Source of the DNA: Planctomycetaceae bacterium
GTDB taxonomy: Bacteria > Planctomycetota > Planctomycetia > Pirellulales > PNKZ01
Direction of reading: 5' to 3'
DNA length: 52,000 nt
NCBI GenBank assembly: GCA_016793115.1
Contig: JAEUIN010000116.1
Coordinates: forward strand, 1-52,000
Shown here: positions 38,130 through 46,597 of the stretch, in pieces
Position numbering within the stretch: the stretch's first letter is position 1
Layout: the number at the start of each line of letters is the position of its first letter
Program-made: the position numbers and the translations under genes
The notes under the pieces: generated by a model
What the model was told of the DNA's origin: nothing
Databases searched by the model: none
The model's input: only the letters and a program-made list of their open reading frames with translations

Positions 38130-39395
38130 GTGGCAAACGAATCGCACGCGTCGCACGACAAGATCTACATCATCGGCATCGGCGACGACGGCCTCGACGG
38201 CATCACGGCCGGCGCGCGTCAGTTGATTCTCGCCGCCTCGCTCTTGGTGGGGAACGATCACACCTTGCGACACGTCCCCAAGTCGGCCGCCGAGCGGGTC
38301 GTGTTGGGAGCGAATCTCGAACCGGTCGTCGATCGCTTGGCGGCCCATAAGAGCGGTAGCGCCGTCGTATTGGTGTCGGGCGATCCGCTCTTCTACGGCA
38401 TCTCGCGCTTCCTATGCGACAAGCTTGGCAAGCAGCGCTTCGAGGTCGTGCCGCACGTCAGCAGTATGCAGTTGGCCTTCGCCCGCGTGAAGGAAAACTG
38501 GGACGAGGCGTATCTCTCCAACCTCGCCAATCACCCGCTCGAACAAGTCGTCGAGCGAATTCGCTCGGCCGAGAAAGTCGGCTTGTTCACCAGCGAGGCG
38601 AACACCGCCAGCAAGGTCGCGGCGGCGCTGCTCGAGCGCGGCATCGACTATTTCACCGCCTACGTCTGCGAGAACCTCGGCTCGCCGGATGAATGCGTCA
38701 CGCAAGGCGAACTCAAGGAAATCGCCGCCGAGTCGTTCGGGCCGCTCAACGTGATGATCTTGGTCCGCAAGCCGAACGTGCCGGACCGGCCGATGGAATC
38801 GGTCGGCCGCCGGTTGTTCGGAAATCCCGACGAGATGTTCCAGCAGTCGAAGCCGAAAAAAGGTCTGCTCACTCCCGCCGAGGTGCGCACGCTCGCCATC
38901 GCCGAAATGGATCTCGGCCCGCGGAGCATCGTGTGGGATATCGGCGCCGGCAGCGGATCGGTGTCGATCGAAGCGGCGCAAATCGCCAACGACGGCACGA
39001 CGTACGCCATCGAAATGGACCCGGGGGATCACAGCCTGATCGTGACCAACGCCGAGCGGTTCGGCGTCAAGAACGTGCGGCCGATCCTGGGCCAAGCGCC
39101 AGAAGCCTGGAAAGACTTGCCCGATCCGGACGCCGTCTTCGTCGGCGGCCTCGGCCGCGAGATCGCCAAGCTGATCGATCTGGCGTACGCGCGGCTGCGA
39201 CCCGGCGGCCGGCTCGTCGCCAACACGGGGAGCATCGAAAACCTAGCCGACGTGCAAAAGACCCTGCAACAAAAAGCCGGCCACGCGGATGTCTGGATGC
39301 TCAACATCGCCCGCGGCACCCACCAACTCGAACGAGTCAGATTCGACGCCCTCAACCCCACGTTCCTCATCTCCGTCGTCAAACCGGCTTCCTGA
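38130..39395 (+). CDS. cbiET: Precorrin-6Y C5,15-methyltransferase / decarboxylase (CbiET fusion)
   Basis: The 421-residue protein fuses a CbiE-type tetrapyrrole methylase (about 8-215, KIYIIGIGDDGLDGITAGAR and VLVSGDPLFYGI) to a CbiT-type Rossmann methyltransferase (about 245-421, IVWDIGAGSGSVSIEAAQI near 267). In the cobalamin pathway it methylates C5 and C15 and removes the C12 acetate carboxyl. No other cobalamin gene is in the window, so it is an orphan here. The start is GTG 38130 with CAGGA seven bases upstream; upstream ATGs are out of frame or lack a ribosome site. Confidence 0.92.
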   Translation: MANESHASHDKIYIIGIGDDGLDGITAGARQLILAASLLVGNDHTLRHVPKSAAERVVLGANLEPVVDRLAAHKSGSAVVLVSGDPLFYGISRFLCDKLGKQRFEVVPHVSSMQLAFARVKENWDEAYLSNLANHPLEQVVERIRSAEKVGLFTSEANTASKVAAALLERGIDYFTAYVCENLGSPDECVTQGELKEIAAESFGPLNVMILVRKPNVPDRPMESVGRRLFGNPDEMFQQSKPKKGLLTPAEVRTLAIAEMDLGPRSIVWDIGAGSGSVSIEAAQIANDGTTYAIEMDPGDHSLIVTNAERFGVKNVRPILGQAPEAWKDLPDPDAVFVGGLGREIAKLIDLAYARLRPGGRLVANTGSIENLADVQKTLQQKAGHADVWMLNIARGTHQLERVRFDALNPTFLISVVKPAS

Positions 39396-39406
39396 GTCCG
39401 CATTTC

Positions 39407-39439
39407 AGAGAAGGGGGATAGGGAGATAAGGAGGAGATG
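39407..39439 (+). repeat. Left inverted arm flanking the GxxExxY gene
   Basis: A purine-rich 33-base stretch matches, as an inverted copy, 39899-39930 on the right side of the GxxExxY gene; I count about 28 of 33 identical positions with one gap. It starts 12 bases after the CbiET stop. Confidence 0.6.
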
Positions 39440-39480
39440 TGGGGATGAAGATCGGATACTAAGAAGTTCGAGAAACGGAT

Positions 39481-39864
39481 ATGGAGAATCACGATTCCGC
39501 GCTTGATCGGCTGACGAGCCGGATTATCGAGTCGATCATTCGTGTTCATCAGAATCTGGGGCCGGGTTTTATCGAGTCGGTCTACCAGGCCGCGCTTCTG
39601 GTCGAATTTCACAAGTCCGACATCCCGGTCGAACGAGAGAAAGAAATCGAAATCTTCTACGAGGGAGTTCTGGTCGGACGACACAGGCTCGATCTCGTCG
39701 TCGCCGGCGCGGTGATCCTGGAATTGAAGACGGTTGAAGAGTTGAGCCGAGCCCATTACGCCCAGATTCGGTCGTATCTGAAAGCGACCGGGCTCTTGAC
39801 CGGCTTGCTCGTCAACTTCTCCAAAGAGAAAGCCGACTTCCGCCGCATTCAATCGAAAGTCTAG
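39481..39864 (+). CDS. GxxExxY family protein (PD-(D/E)xK nuclease-like)
   Basis: The 127-residue protein contains the family signature GFIESVY (Gly29, Glu32, Tyr35) in [18 protein letters not shown], and a PD-(D/E)xK-like core [18 protein letters not shown] with Asp71, Glu81 and Lys83. GxxExxY proteins are small, widespread, sporadically distributed and of unknown function; a nuclease-like fold is predicted for the family. The gene sits alone between imperfect inverted purine-rich arms, which suggests a small mobile cassette; the two arms enclose it with about 40 bp on each side. No good ribosome site precedes ATG 39481. Confidence 0.88.
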   Translation: MENHDSALDRLTSRIIESIIRVHQNLGPGFIESVYQAALLVEFHKSDIPVEREKEIEIFYEGVLVGRHRLDLVVAGAVILELKTVEELSRAHYAQIRSYLKATGLLTGLLVNFSKEKADFRRIQSKV

Positions 39865-39898
39865 CTGCGTCTCCTGCATCCTTTTCTTCGATCTCCTC

Positions 39899-39930
39899 CA
39901 TCTCCTCCTATCCCCTTATCCCCCTTCTCC
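39899..39930 (-). repeat. Right inverted arm flanking the GxxExxY gene
   Basis: This pyrimidine-rich stretch is the inverted partner of 39407-39439, ending 11 bases before the next ATG. Further degenerate CTCC/TCTC runs (39870-39900) extend the similarity beyond the core. Confidence 0.6.
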
Positions 39931-39941
39931 GTGAGACGACG

Positions 39942-40682
39942 ATGACGACGGACGTGTCGCAGCTTGATGTGATTGCCGTGGGGGCGCATCCCGATGATGT
40001 GGAGATTGCCTGCGGCGGCACTTTGGCGATGCTTGTTCAGCAAGGGTTCAAGGTCGGCATCATCGACCTGACCGACGGCGAGCCGACGCCGCTCTCGCCC
40101 GGCCCGCAAGTGCGACTCGAAGAGGCCCGTCGCGCGGCCGAGGTGCTCGGCGTGCATGTGCGGGTGCATCTCGAACTGCCGAATCGCCGACTGTTCGATT
40201 CGTTTGAGGCTCGCAGCGCGCTGGCGAGGCAGTTTCGCAAATATCGCCCGCGGCTCGTCATCGGCTTCGGCGACAAGACGCCGCTGGCGTCCCCCGATCA
40301 TCACCAAGCGATGATGATCACGGAAGCGGCCGTGTTTTATTCACGGCTCACCAAGTGGGACGAACACTTTGAAGGCCTGCCCGTGCATACGGTGCCTTCG
40401 CTCATGTATTACTCGCTGAACTTTAGTTCGCTGGAATTGCCGCCCGGCACGGGGCATGTCGTGGTCGACATCGGCGACACGCTCGAACAGAAGCTGGAGA
40501 GCGTGCGCTGCTACGCGACGCAGTTTCCGCCGGCGAAGGCGCACGTGTTCGAGCGCGTTCGCGCGCGCGCCGAGCATTACGGTCAAGCGGCGGGTTTTAA
40601 GGCCGGCGAACTCCTCTCGACCGCAGGCACGATCGGCACCAAAAACCTGATGCATTTCTTGTTTCACAACTTGTCGGAGTAG
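39942..40682 (+). CDS. PIG-L/LmbE family deacetylase, BshB1-like
   Basis: The 246-residue protein has the zinc motif [15 protein letters not shown] near residues 13-27, DLTDGEPT, 'LPNRRLFDS', and '[10 protein letters not shown]', whose His residues complete the metal site. The pattern resembles BshB1, which deacetylates GlcNAc-malate in bacillithiol synthesis, but bshA and bshC are not nearby, so the substrate is open. It is not similar enough to the deacetylase at 6303 to be a recent duplicate. The start lies directly after the GxxExxY cassette, whose insertion may have changed its promoter. Confidence 0.82.
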   Translation: MTTDVSQLDVIAVGAHPDDVEIACGGTLAMLVQQGFKVGIIDLTDGEPTPLSPGPQVRLEEARRAAEVLGVHVRVHLELPNRRLFDSFEARSALARQFRKYRPRLVIGFGDKTPLASPDHHQAMMITEAAVFYSRLTKWDEHFEGLPVHTVPSLMYYSLNFSSLELPPGTGHVVVDIGDTLEQKLESVRCYATQFPPAKAHVFERVRARAEHYGQAAGFKAGELLSTAGTIGTKNLMHFLFHNLSE

Positions 40683-41064
40683 TCGTCGGCTCTATTACTA
40701 GGGCGGTTTCGGAAGACCTTAGCGAGCGGCGGAGATAAACCCCGCCGCTCGCACAGTCAGGAGAACTTCGGAAGAGATTTCCTCTCGGCCCTGCGGGAAC
40801 TCCGCGCGGTGAATTCCGTTCGGTTCGATTCCGTCGCCGCACAATCGCTACAGAGCGAACTCCGCGGCGGTGGGCCGTCGCTTTTCGACAACACTTTTTT
40901 CGCCAAATCAACGGGCCGACGTCTTCCCGCAAGGAAGATCGCTTGCGCCACATCGCGTCCTATTGTTGGTGGTAGAGTTTAACGGCGGGGCAAGGTCCGA
41001 CGGTTTGTCGTCGCGGTCTTGGCCCGGCCGATCTTGCGACTCGCCGCGCTAGAGGACCATTGCG
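40683..41064. other. Gene-free interval with a strong hairpin
   Basis: About 380 bp without a credible gene. It contains a perfect 11-bp stem (GCGAGCGGCGG 40722-40732 / CCGCCGCTCGC 40742-40752) with a 9-nt loop, about 40 bp after the PIG-L stop. No T-run follows, so it may be a weak terminator or a structured repeat. The remainder is featureless apart from GC-rich short inverted segments. Confidence 0.45.
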
Positions 41065-41289
41065 ATGATCGACTTGGAATTGGCCACGACGGAACAGATT
41101 CTCGAAGAACTGGGCCGCCGTCCGGTGAAGTTCGTCCACGTGTGCACGATCTATAAGGGCAACACGCCCGACGACGGCTTCATCGCCTATAGCCCGTGCC
41201 TCGATTCCGACGACGCGGTGTGGATGCTCCGTAAAGCTCAGGAATTGCTGGAGCAGGAAGAGCCGCCGAAGGAAGAAGTGGTCGGGTAA
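41065..41289 (+). CDS. Small conserved-looking hypothetical protein
   Basis: The 74-residue acidic protein has no signal peptide, cysteine cluster or membrane segment; it has two Cys residues. The sequence mixes short strands (KFVHVCTIYKG, DGFIAYSPC) with a C-terminal helix (DAVWMLRKAQELLEQEE), and codon use looks like that of the neighbours. An AGAGGA ribosome site lies eight bases before ATG 41065, which supports translation. I do not recognise a family. Confidence 0.6.
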   Translation: MIDLELATTEQILEELGRRPVKFVHVCTIYKGNTPDDGFIAYSPCLDSDDAVWMLRKAQELLEQEEPPKEEVVG

Positions 41290-41465
41290 CGTCTTTCCGC
41301 CGCCGATCGGGGAAGCTCGACCAGACGCGGCCCAAGAACCGAACGCCGTTCGATTCGAACTCGCCGCGAATTCGCGTTCGCGGCGAGGGAAGCGGTAGGG
41401 CGTTCTCCGCTCGCTCGCTATAATGCCCGCCTCACTCCCTTCTGCCGCCAGGCGCGAATCACTTC

Positions 41466-42188
41466 ATGGGCATTCGGTTTCTTTGTCCGGCGTGCGGCAA
41501 GAAAATCAACGTCAAAGATCATCAAGCCGGCTTGCGCGGCTTTTGCCCCAAGTGCAACGGCCGGATTGAGATTCCGCTGCGCAGCACGCTCGGCGAAGGA
41601 GCCGAGGATTCCGACCCGCCGCGTGGCGCGCCCCAAGCAGCCGCCGAGTCGGCCGCGGGCATCGTCGGAAGCGGAGGGGGACAGCCGTTGCCCGTCGGCC
41701 GGTTGCTCGCCGTTTCGACGACGCCGCCGACAGTCGATCCGCTCGCGGAACAACCGGCGCTGAGTTGGTATGTGGCCGCCCCGGGAGCGCCGCAGCCGCA
41801 GGGGCCGATCGCGGCTCAGGCCGTCGCGGCGTGGCTGCAGCAAGGACTCCTCGCGCCGACGACGCTCGTCTGGCGGCAAGATTGGCCGGAATGGCGCGCG
41901 GCGTCGGTCGTCTGGCCGCATTTGGCGGCGGTTCCCGCTCCGCCGGCCCTCGTTCCGCAGGCCGTGCCGATATCGGCCGGCTTCGGTGCCGCAGCCCCGG
42001 CGACAGGACCGATCGGCGGCGTCGTCTCCGCGGCCGGTTCCGCGCCGCGCGGTGCGGAGATATACTACCCACGCCGCAAGAATAGTTCGTACACCAACTT
42101 GATCGCCTTCTTGGTGGGCCTGGCCATTTCTCTGGGCGCCGTGGCCTACCTCGTGATCACCAAAAGAATCCCAGCGATCACGTTTTGA
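41466..42188 (+). CDS. Zinc-ribbon, GYF-like domain and C-terminal membrane anchor protein
   Basis: The 240-residue protein has an N-terminal zinc ribbon (CPACGKK near 8-14 and CPKCNGR near 28-34), a disordered Ala/Gly/Pro-rich linker, and a GYF_2-like domain around residues 99-152 (LSWYVAAPG, QGPIAAQAVAAWLQQGLLAPTTLVWRQDWPEW). A second linker is followed by a C-terminal transmembrane helix (NLIAFLVGLAISLGAVAYL). GYF_2 domains bind peptides; combined with a tail anchor this is typical of planctomycete membrane adaptor proteins of unknown role. The ATG has no obvious ribosome site. Confidence 0.75.
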   Translation: MGIRFLCPACGKKINVKDHQAGLRGFCPKCNGRIEIPLRSTLGEGAEDSDPPRGAPQAAAESAAGIVGSGGGQPLPVGRLLAVSTTPPTVDPLAEQPALSWYVAAPGAPQPQGPIAAQAVAAWLQQGLLAPTTLVWRQDWPEWRAASVVWPHLAAVPAPPALVPQAVPISAGFGAAAPATGPIGGVVSAAGSAPRGAEIYYPRRKNSSYTNLIAFLVGLAISLGAVAYLVITKRIPAITF

Positions 42189-42334
42189 ACAAGGCCGCAC
42201 TCGGCCGGCCTTGAGCGAAGCGCGGTGAGTTCGGGCGATACGAACGCCGCGCGGCGCCGACCGGATTTAGTCCTGACTGAGTTTCTGATTTCGCTACGAC
42301 CAAACCTCGTTATTTTCTTGAGGGCTCCTCGGTT

Positions 42335-42883
42335 ATGAAGATCGCCAGCATCGTCCTCCTCGGCACACTTGTTGCATCGCTCGCGTCGGCCTCGGCCCGC
42401 GCCGCCGACGGAACGCCGTTCGACATCGGTTCGAAGTTTCAATTGGTCGCTCCGGCCGATTGGGAGTCGAAAGAACCCCGTTCGCGCATCGTGGAATATG
42501 AATTCGCCACGCCGGCCGCGGAAGGCGAGAGCGTCGGCGGACGCGTCACGGTGATGGGCGCCGGCGGCGGCGTCGACGCGAACATCGATCGTTGGAAAGG
42601 TCAGTTCAAGAGCGACGGCGCGGAAGTGAAGGCCGACGTGAAGAAGCAGGAAGTCGCCGGGCAGGAAGTGCACGTCGTCGACATCAAGGGGACCTACTTG
42701 GACAAGCCGGGGCCGTTCGTGCCGGGGCCCGGCACCGAAATGCCGAACTACCGCATGCTGGGCGCGATCATCGTGACCAAGGGAGCCGGTCAGTACTTCG
42801 TGAAGATGTACGGCCCCGAGAAGTCGATCGCCGCCGCTCAGCCCGGCTTTCAGAAAATGATCGACGGCTTGAAGGCGAAGTAG
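42335..42883 (+). CDS. Secreted hypothetical protein
   Basis: The 182-residue protein has a clear signal peptide (MKIASIVLLGTLVASLASASARA, cleavage near ARA-A). The mature part has no cysteine and looks like a compact beta-rich domain: KFQLVAPADWESK, 'IVEYEFATPAAEGESVGGRVTVMG', HVVDIKGTYLDKPGPF, LGAIIVTKGAGQYFVKMYGP. The pattern of a predicted lipid- or ligand-binding beta domain is guessed only. It precedes a membrane NTPase by 84 bp on the same strand. No family is recognised. Codon use matches the neighbours. Confidence 0.72.
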   Translation: MKIASIVLLGTLVASLASASARAADGTPFDIGSKFQLVAPADWESKEPRSRIVEYEFATPAAEGESVGGRVTVMGAGGGVDANIDRWKGQFKSDGAEVKADVKKQEVAGQEVHVVDIKGTYLDKPGPFVPGPGTEMPNYRMLGAIIVTKGAGQYFVKMYGPEKSIAAAQPGFQKMIDGLKAK

Positions 42884-42910
42884 TTCGCGCCGGCATGGTC
42901 GAAAGTTTGC

Positions 42911-42933
42911 AGGGCGGGGCGTTGCCCCGCCCT
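42911..42933. repeat. Perfect GC palindrome, putative terminator or repeat
   Basis: A 10-bp perfect stem (AGGGCGGGGC / GCCCCGCCCT) with a 3-nt loop lies 27 bases after the 42335 gene stop. It has no T-run and resembles dispersed GC palindromes, so terminator versus repeat is undecided. Confidence 0.5.
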
Positions 42934-42967
42934 CCGGTTTGCGTTCGCATTTGGTAGACGGATTCTC

Positions 42968-44473
42968 ATGAAACTGCAGCAGTTCCTCGAACACCACGGC
43001 ATCGTCAAGAACCCCTTCGCCGAAGAGGATGCCCAGACCGATCCGGTGTTCAAGGAACACTGCATCGTGAGCACCCATCATCCGAGCTGGGATAAAATCT
43101 ACGGCGATCCGCTGGAGCCGGCGACGTCGGTGGTGTTCGGCGAAAAAGGTTCGGGCAAGACCGCGCTGCGGCTGCAGATTGCGCAGCACCTCGGCGAGCA
43201 CAATCGCCGCCGGCCGGATCGGCGGGTGTTCGTGGTTCACTACGACGATTTCAACCCGTTTCTCGATCGCTTTCGCGACTCGCTCTGGGGGAATCGCCGC
43301 GCGGAACAGGTCTTGGAGCAATGGATGCTCTGGGACCACATGGACGCGATTCTCTCACTTGGCGTGACGCAACTCGTCGACCGTATCGTGCAGACCGGGC
43401 AGTCGGTCCCGGGCTCGGCCGACGACGCCGCGAAGCTCGACACTTCGAAGCTCGACGTCGGCAAGCTGTCGCGGCACGAAGCCCGCGATTTGCTGCTCCT
43501 GGCCGCGTGCTACGACCGCTCGACGGCCGAGCCGTATCGCGTGCGCTGGCATCGACTGCGACGGGCGCTTGGGTTTCGCACGTGGAAGTCATGGCGCGAA
43601 GGGGCGATCGGCGTCGCCGTGACGGCGGCGATTCTCGGTTTCATCGTCTGGCAGCAGCAAACGGATTGGCTGACCACGGTGTGGCCGTACCTGTTTATCG
43701 CCGCCGGCTGGATTCCCTGGTTCCTCACGTTTTGGAAGCGGTTTTGGCTCGCTCGCGGCATCGCCGGCAACCTGCGCGTGCTCGAGCGCAACGCCGGGTT
43801 GCTCCGCAAGGTGCTGGCTCATCTCACCAACGACGAACTCCTCAATCAGCCGATTCCCAACAAGCAGCGGACCGACGACCGGTTCGAGCTGCTCAACAAG
43901 TTTCAAGGCCTGCTGCAATCGTTGGGCTACCCGTCGGTCTTGGTGCTGGTCGATCGGTTGGACGAGCCGCACCTGGTGAACGGCTCGCCGGATAAGATGA
44001 AGACGCTCCTCTGGCCGATGCTCGACAACAAGTTTCTCAAGCATCCCGGAATCGGTTTCAAACTCCTGCTGCCGATCGAAATGTCGTACTTCGTGGAGCG
44101 AGAAAGCCGCGACTTCTATCAACGCTCGCGGCTCGATAAGCAAAATGTCGTCCCGACGCTCGAATGGACCGGCGAGGCGCTCTACGACGTGGCCAATGCC
44201 CGCATTAAGGCCTGCGCCGCTCCCGGCAAGTCGCCGTCGCTCAAGGATCTGTTCGACGAATCGCTGGGCGACCGGCGACTGATCGACGGCATTCGGGCCT
44301 TGCGCGTGCCGCGGCACCTGTTCAAGTTTCTGTATCGCGCGATCTCGGCCCATTGCAACGCCCACACCGATGAAAACCCGGTCTGGAAGATTTCGGCGGC
44401 CGAGTATGAATCGACGCTAGCACTCTATCGCCGCGAGCAAGACGCTTTCGATCGCGGCGTCGGGGCGGGGTAG
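42968..44473 (+). CDS. KAP-like P-loop NTPase with two transmembrane helices between Walker A and B
   Basis: The 501-residue protein has Walker A GEKGSGKTA (58-66), two hydrophobic segments (about 212-228, AIGVAVTAAILGFIVW; about 239-256, WPYLFIAAGWIPWFLTFW), and a Walker B-like strand VLVLVDRLDEP (323-333). Two membrane helices placed inside the P-loop domain between Walker A and B are the signature of KAP NTPases, a STAND-related family linked to membrane and defence functions. The rest is unrecognised helical sequence. Whether it works with the secreted protein encoded 84 bp upstream is unknown. Confidence 0.65.
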   Translation: MKLQQFLEHHGIVKNPFAEEDAQTDPVFKEHCIVSTHHPSWDKIYGDPLEPATSVVFGEKGSGKTALRLQIAQHLGEHNRRRPDRRVFVVHYDDFNPFLDRFRDSLWGNRRAEQVLEQWMLWDHMDAILSLGVTQLVDRIVQTGQSVPGSADDAAKLDTSKLDVGKLSRHEARDLLLLAACYDRSTAEPYRVRWHRLRRALGFRTWKSWREGAIGVAVTAAILGFIVWQQQTDWLTTVWPYLFIAAGWIPWFLTFWKRFWLARGIAGNLRVLERNAGLLRKVLAHLTNDELLNQPIPNKQRTDDRFELLNKFQGLLQSLGYPSVLVLVDRLDEPHLVNGSPDKMKTLLWPMLDNKFLKHPGIGFKLLLPIEMSYFVERESRDFYQRSRLDKQNVVPTLEWTGEALYDVANARIKACAAPGKSPSLKDLFDESLGDRRLIDGIRALRVPRHLFKFLYRAISAHCNAHTDENPVWKISAAEYESTLALYRREQDAFDRGVGAG

Positions 44474-44752
44474 CCGCAAGTCGCCGGCAGGAAAACTCCT
44501 GCGGCGGCGTTGGGTCCGGCCGCGGCGAACTTCTCTTGACCCGTTTTTTCCTTCCTGACAGACTTCCGCCGCGCTGGGGCGGGTCGCGACACTGTGTCGC
44601 TGCGCTTTCGCGCCGCAGTACGACCAAGGTCGGTCGCACGCGATTGGGATTGTTCGCGGGTCGGAAGCGGCGCCCGCGCCATCGCCGACAATTCAGGGAC
44701 GAACCGAGCCGCGGTTTCGCGCCGCGGCAAGGCATTCGAAGGGAAGGGAATC

Positions 44753-45571
44753 ATGCGAAGTCTTGCCACATACAGTTTGCTGGCCGTGCTCTGCCTCACT
44801 TGGGGCTGCAGCAAGTCGGAAGAGAAGGCGGAAGCTCCCGCGGCCCCGGCCGCTCCGGAAGTGCCGCCGCATGCCGTCGTCACTCAGTTCTTAGAAGCGG
44901 TTCGCGTCGGCAACGACAAAGTCGCCGAAGGCATGCTCACCGAATTGGCCCGTCAGAAGACGAGCGAAGCCGATCTCACGGTCGCTCCGCCCGGCAGCCC
45001 GACGGCCAAGTTCGAAGTCGGCGCGACGGAAGTCGCCGAAAACGGCCAACTCGCTTACGTCGAGAGCCGCTGGACCGACGTCGGCGCCGACGGCAAACCG
45101 GAAGTGAACGAATTCGTCTGGGCGCTACGCAAAGACAACGGCGGCTGGCGCATCGGCGGCGTGGCGACGCAGCCGTTTCCGAACATGCCGTTTCTCCAAC
45201 TCGATTTCGAAAACCCGGCCGAGATGGAAAAGCAAACCCGCTTGGCCGAGCAGGAATACCAACGTCGCTTAAACGGCGGCAAGCCCGCGGCCGGCGATGC
45301 CAATGCGCCGGGCGCTCAAATCGCCGGCGGCGCCGTTCCCGCTGGAACCGCGCCCGCAGGAACCGCCCCGGCGACCTTGCCGGCCGGAGCCGCTGCGTTG
45401 CCCGCGCCGGGAACTTCGCCGAATAATTCCGTCCAAAATGCCGGCGGCTTCTCTTCGCCGACCCCCGGCGCAGTGCAGCCGGTCTCCGGCTTTTCCAGCG
45501 GTATGCCTGCGGGGAATCCGGTTCCCGCTCAGGCTCAACAACCGCAATTGCCGGGCACTTTGAATCGCTAA
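44753..45571 (+). CDS. Putative lipoprotein with Pro/Ala-rich tail
   Basis: The 272-residue protein starts with a signal peptide ending in a lipobox-like LTWGCSK, with the +1 Cys at about residue 19. The middle (about 30-150) resembles a small NTF2/DUF4878-like domain (VVTQFLEAVRVGNDKVAEGML, FVWALRKDNGGWRIGGV). The last 110 residues are a low-complexity Ala/Pro/Gly tail with PAGTAPAGTAPATLPAG repeats. An upstream open frame exists, but ATG 44753 has GGGAAGGGA just before it. It ends 65 bp before a strong terminator. Confidence 0.72.
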   Translation: MRSLATYSLLAVLCLTWGCSKSEEKAEAPAAPAAPEVPPHAVVTQFLEAVRVGNDKVAEGMLTELARQKTSEADLTVAPPGSPTAKFEVGATEVAENGQLAYVESRWTDVGADGKPEVNEFVWALRKDNGGWRIGGVATQPFPNMPFLQLDFENPAEMEKQTRLAEQEYQRRLNGGKPAAGDANAPGAQIAGGAVPAGTAPAGTAPATLPAGAAALPAPGTSPNNSVQNAGGFSSPTPGAVQPVSGFSSGMPAGNPVPAQAQQPQLPGTLNR

Positions 45572-45635
45572 AGCGGCCAATTGGGTCGCCGTAAACGGCT
45601 CACAGGCAACGGCTTAAAAACACGGTGCGCGATAT

Positions 45636-45671
45636 GGCTCACGGGCTCGATCCGTGAGCCATTTTTTTTTT
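45636..45671 (+). terminator. Strong Rho-independent terminator
   Basis: A perfect 9-bp stem (GGCTCACGG 45636-45644 / CCGTGAGCC 45652-45660) with a 7-nt loop is followed by A and ten T. It terminates the lipoprotein gene at 44753. Confidence 0.9.
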
Positions 45672-45783
45672 GCGCGGAATTTGGAGGCGTCTCTAATTAG
45701 GGTGGTAAACTATTCAGACAACTTCACGCAAACTTCCCAGTTCACGCCCCTACCGCAATGCATCCAGTCGGGTGTTTTGATTC

Positions 45784-45811
45784 TTGACAACTCGACCCTC
45801 AATGCTAACTT
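45784..45811 (+). promoter_or_regulatory. Putative sigma-70 promoter of the Cys-rich gene
   Basis: TTGACA (45784-45789, exact consensus) and TAACTT (45806-45811) with 16 bases between. It lies about 205 bp upstream of ATG 46017, leaving a long leader. The -35 match is unusually good for this genome, so the call is moderate. Confidence 0.45.
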
Positions 45812-46016
45812 ATCCATCCTAGCCTATGCACTCCTGTGCAGAACGTGTAACCGGAAAAGGCTTCCAGCAGGGTTGAAGCCGGCACCGATTGCACGAGTGC
45901 TGGATCGCTTACGCTCCCGAATGTTTTGCCGTCGCAAAGCGGGATGCGGGATGAAGACGGCAACGTTTAGGCCCTGAATGTTGGTACGTACCAGTTTTAT
46001 GTTGGAGGATTTTGGA

Positions 46017-46487
46017 ATGAATCGTGCTCTAGTGTTCGGCATCGCGATTTTCTTCGCGGTGGTTGGCATCGCCCTCGTCGGCGGTGAGAAGAATGTGGCG
46101 GTTGCCGGTCACGGCTGCCACGGCTGCAGCGGCTGCGACGGCGGCTGCGACGGCGGTTGCTCGGGTCCGAGCTGCAACGACTGCGGTTGCCGCGGTGGTT
46201 TGTTCTCGCGTCTCCGTAACCGTTGCTGCGGCGCTCAAGCTTGCTGCGGCGCTCCGGAACCGACCTGCTGTGAAGCTCCTTGCTGCGGCCGCCAAGGCCT
46301 GTTGGCTCGTCTCCGCGCTCGCAAGTGCTGCGCTGAGCCGTGCTGCGGTCCGGCCCCGACCTGCTGCGAAGCTCCGGCTTGCTGCACCCCGGCTCCGACC
46401 TGCGCCGCTGCTGCCGCTCCGGTCGCTCCGGCTCCGGCTGCCGCCCCGGTTGCCCCCCCGGCTCCGGCCAAGGCTCCGGTCAAGTAG
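46017..46487 (+). CDS. Cysteine-rich small membrane/secreted protein
   Basis: The 156-residue protein begins with a signal or anchor helix (MNRALVFGIAIFFAVVGIALVGG), then a Cys- and Gly-rich section (about 31-60, CHGCSGCDGGCDGGCSG). Next come a hydrophobic/Arg-rich linker pair (GLFSRLRNRC and GLLARLRAR) and repeated CCGAPEPTCCEAPCCG / CCGPAPTCCEAPACC blocks, ending in an Ala/Pro tail. The regular pairs of Cys suggest disulfides or metal binding. Similar Cys-rich proteins occur in planctomycetes, but the role is unknown. A strong GGAGGA ribosome site precedes ATG 46017 by seven bases. Confidence 0.75.
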   Translation: MNRALVFGIAIFFAVVGIALVGGEKNVAVAGHGCHGCSGCDGGCDGGCSGPSCNDCGCRGGLFSRLRNRCCGAQACCGAPEPTCCEAPCCGRQGLLARLRARKCCAEPCCGPAPTCCEAPACCTPAPTCAAAAAPVAPAPAAAPVAPPAPAKAPVK

Positions 46488-46557
46488 TTTGACCTGCTGA
46501 AATAACGCTCCGGCCGTCGGAATCCCTGAATCCCCGGCCGGACGTCAATTCCCGCAT

Positions 46558-46597
46558 AAAGGCCGGGTCTCTTCGTGAGGCCCGGCCTTTTCTTTTT
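46558..46597 (+). terminator. Strong Rho-independent terminator
   Basis: A 14-bp, mostly perfect stem (46558-46571 / 46577-46590, AAAGGCCGGGTCTC with GAGGCCCGGCCTTT, one G-T pair) and a TTCG-type loop are followed by TTTCTTTTT. It ends the Cys-rich gene. Confidence 0.9.

Larger units (their letters stand above)
45572..46016. other. Intergenic region holding a terminator and a promoter
   Basis: About 445 bp. It contains the terminator at 45636-45671 and a promoter-like pair at 45784-45811, both listed separately. A short open frame (45654-45977) has no ribosome site and is probably not a gene. The region is less GC-rich than its neighbours. Confidence 0.55.

Noticed and set aside
40722..40752. 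tRNA or small RNA gene
   Set aside because: The perfect hairpin lacks cloverleaf features, a CCA end or anticodon-loop pattern; kept only as a hairpin.
45654..45977. 107-codon frame starting inside a terminator
   Set aside because: It begins at the terminator stem, has no ribosome site and overlaps the promoter region of the Cys-rich gene.
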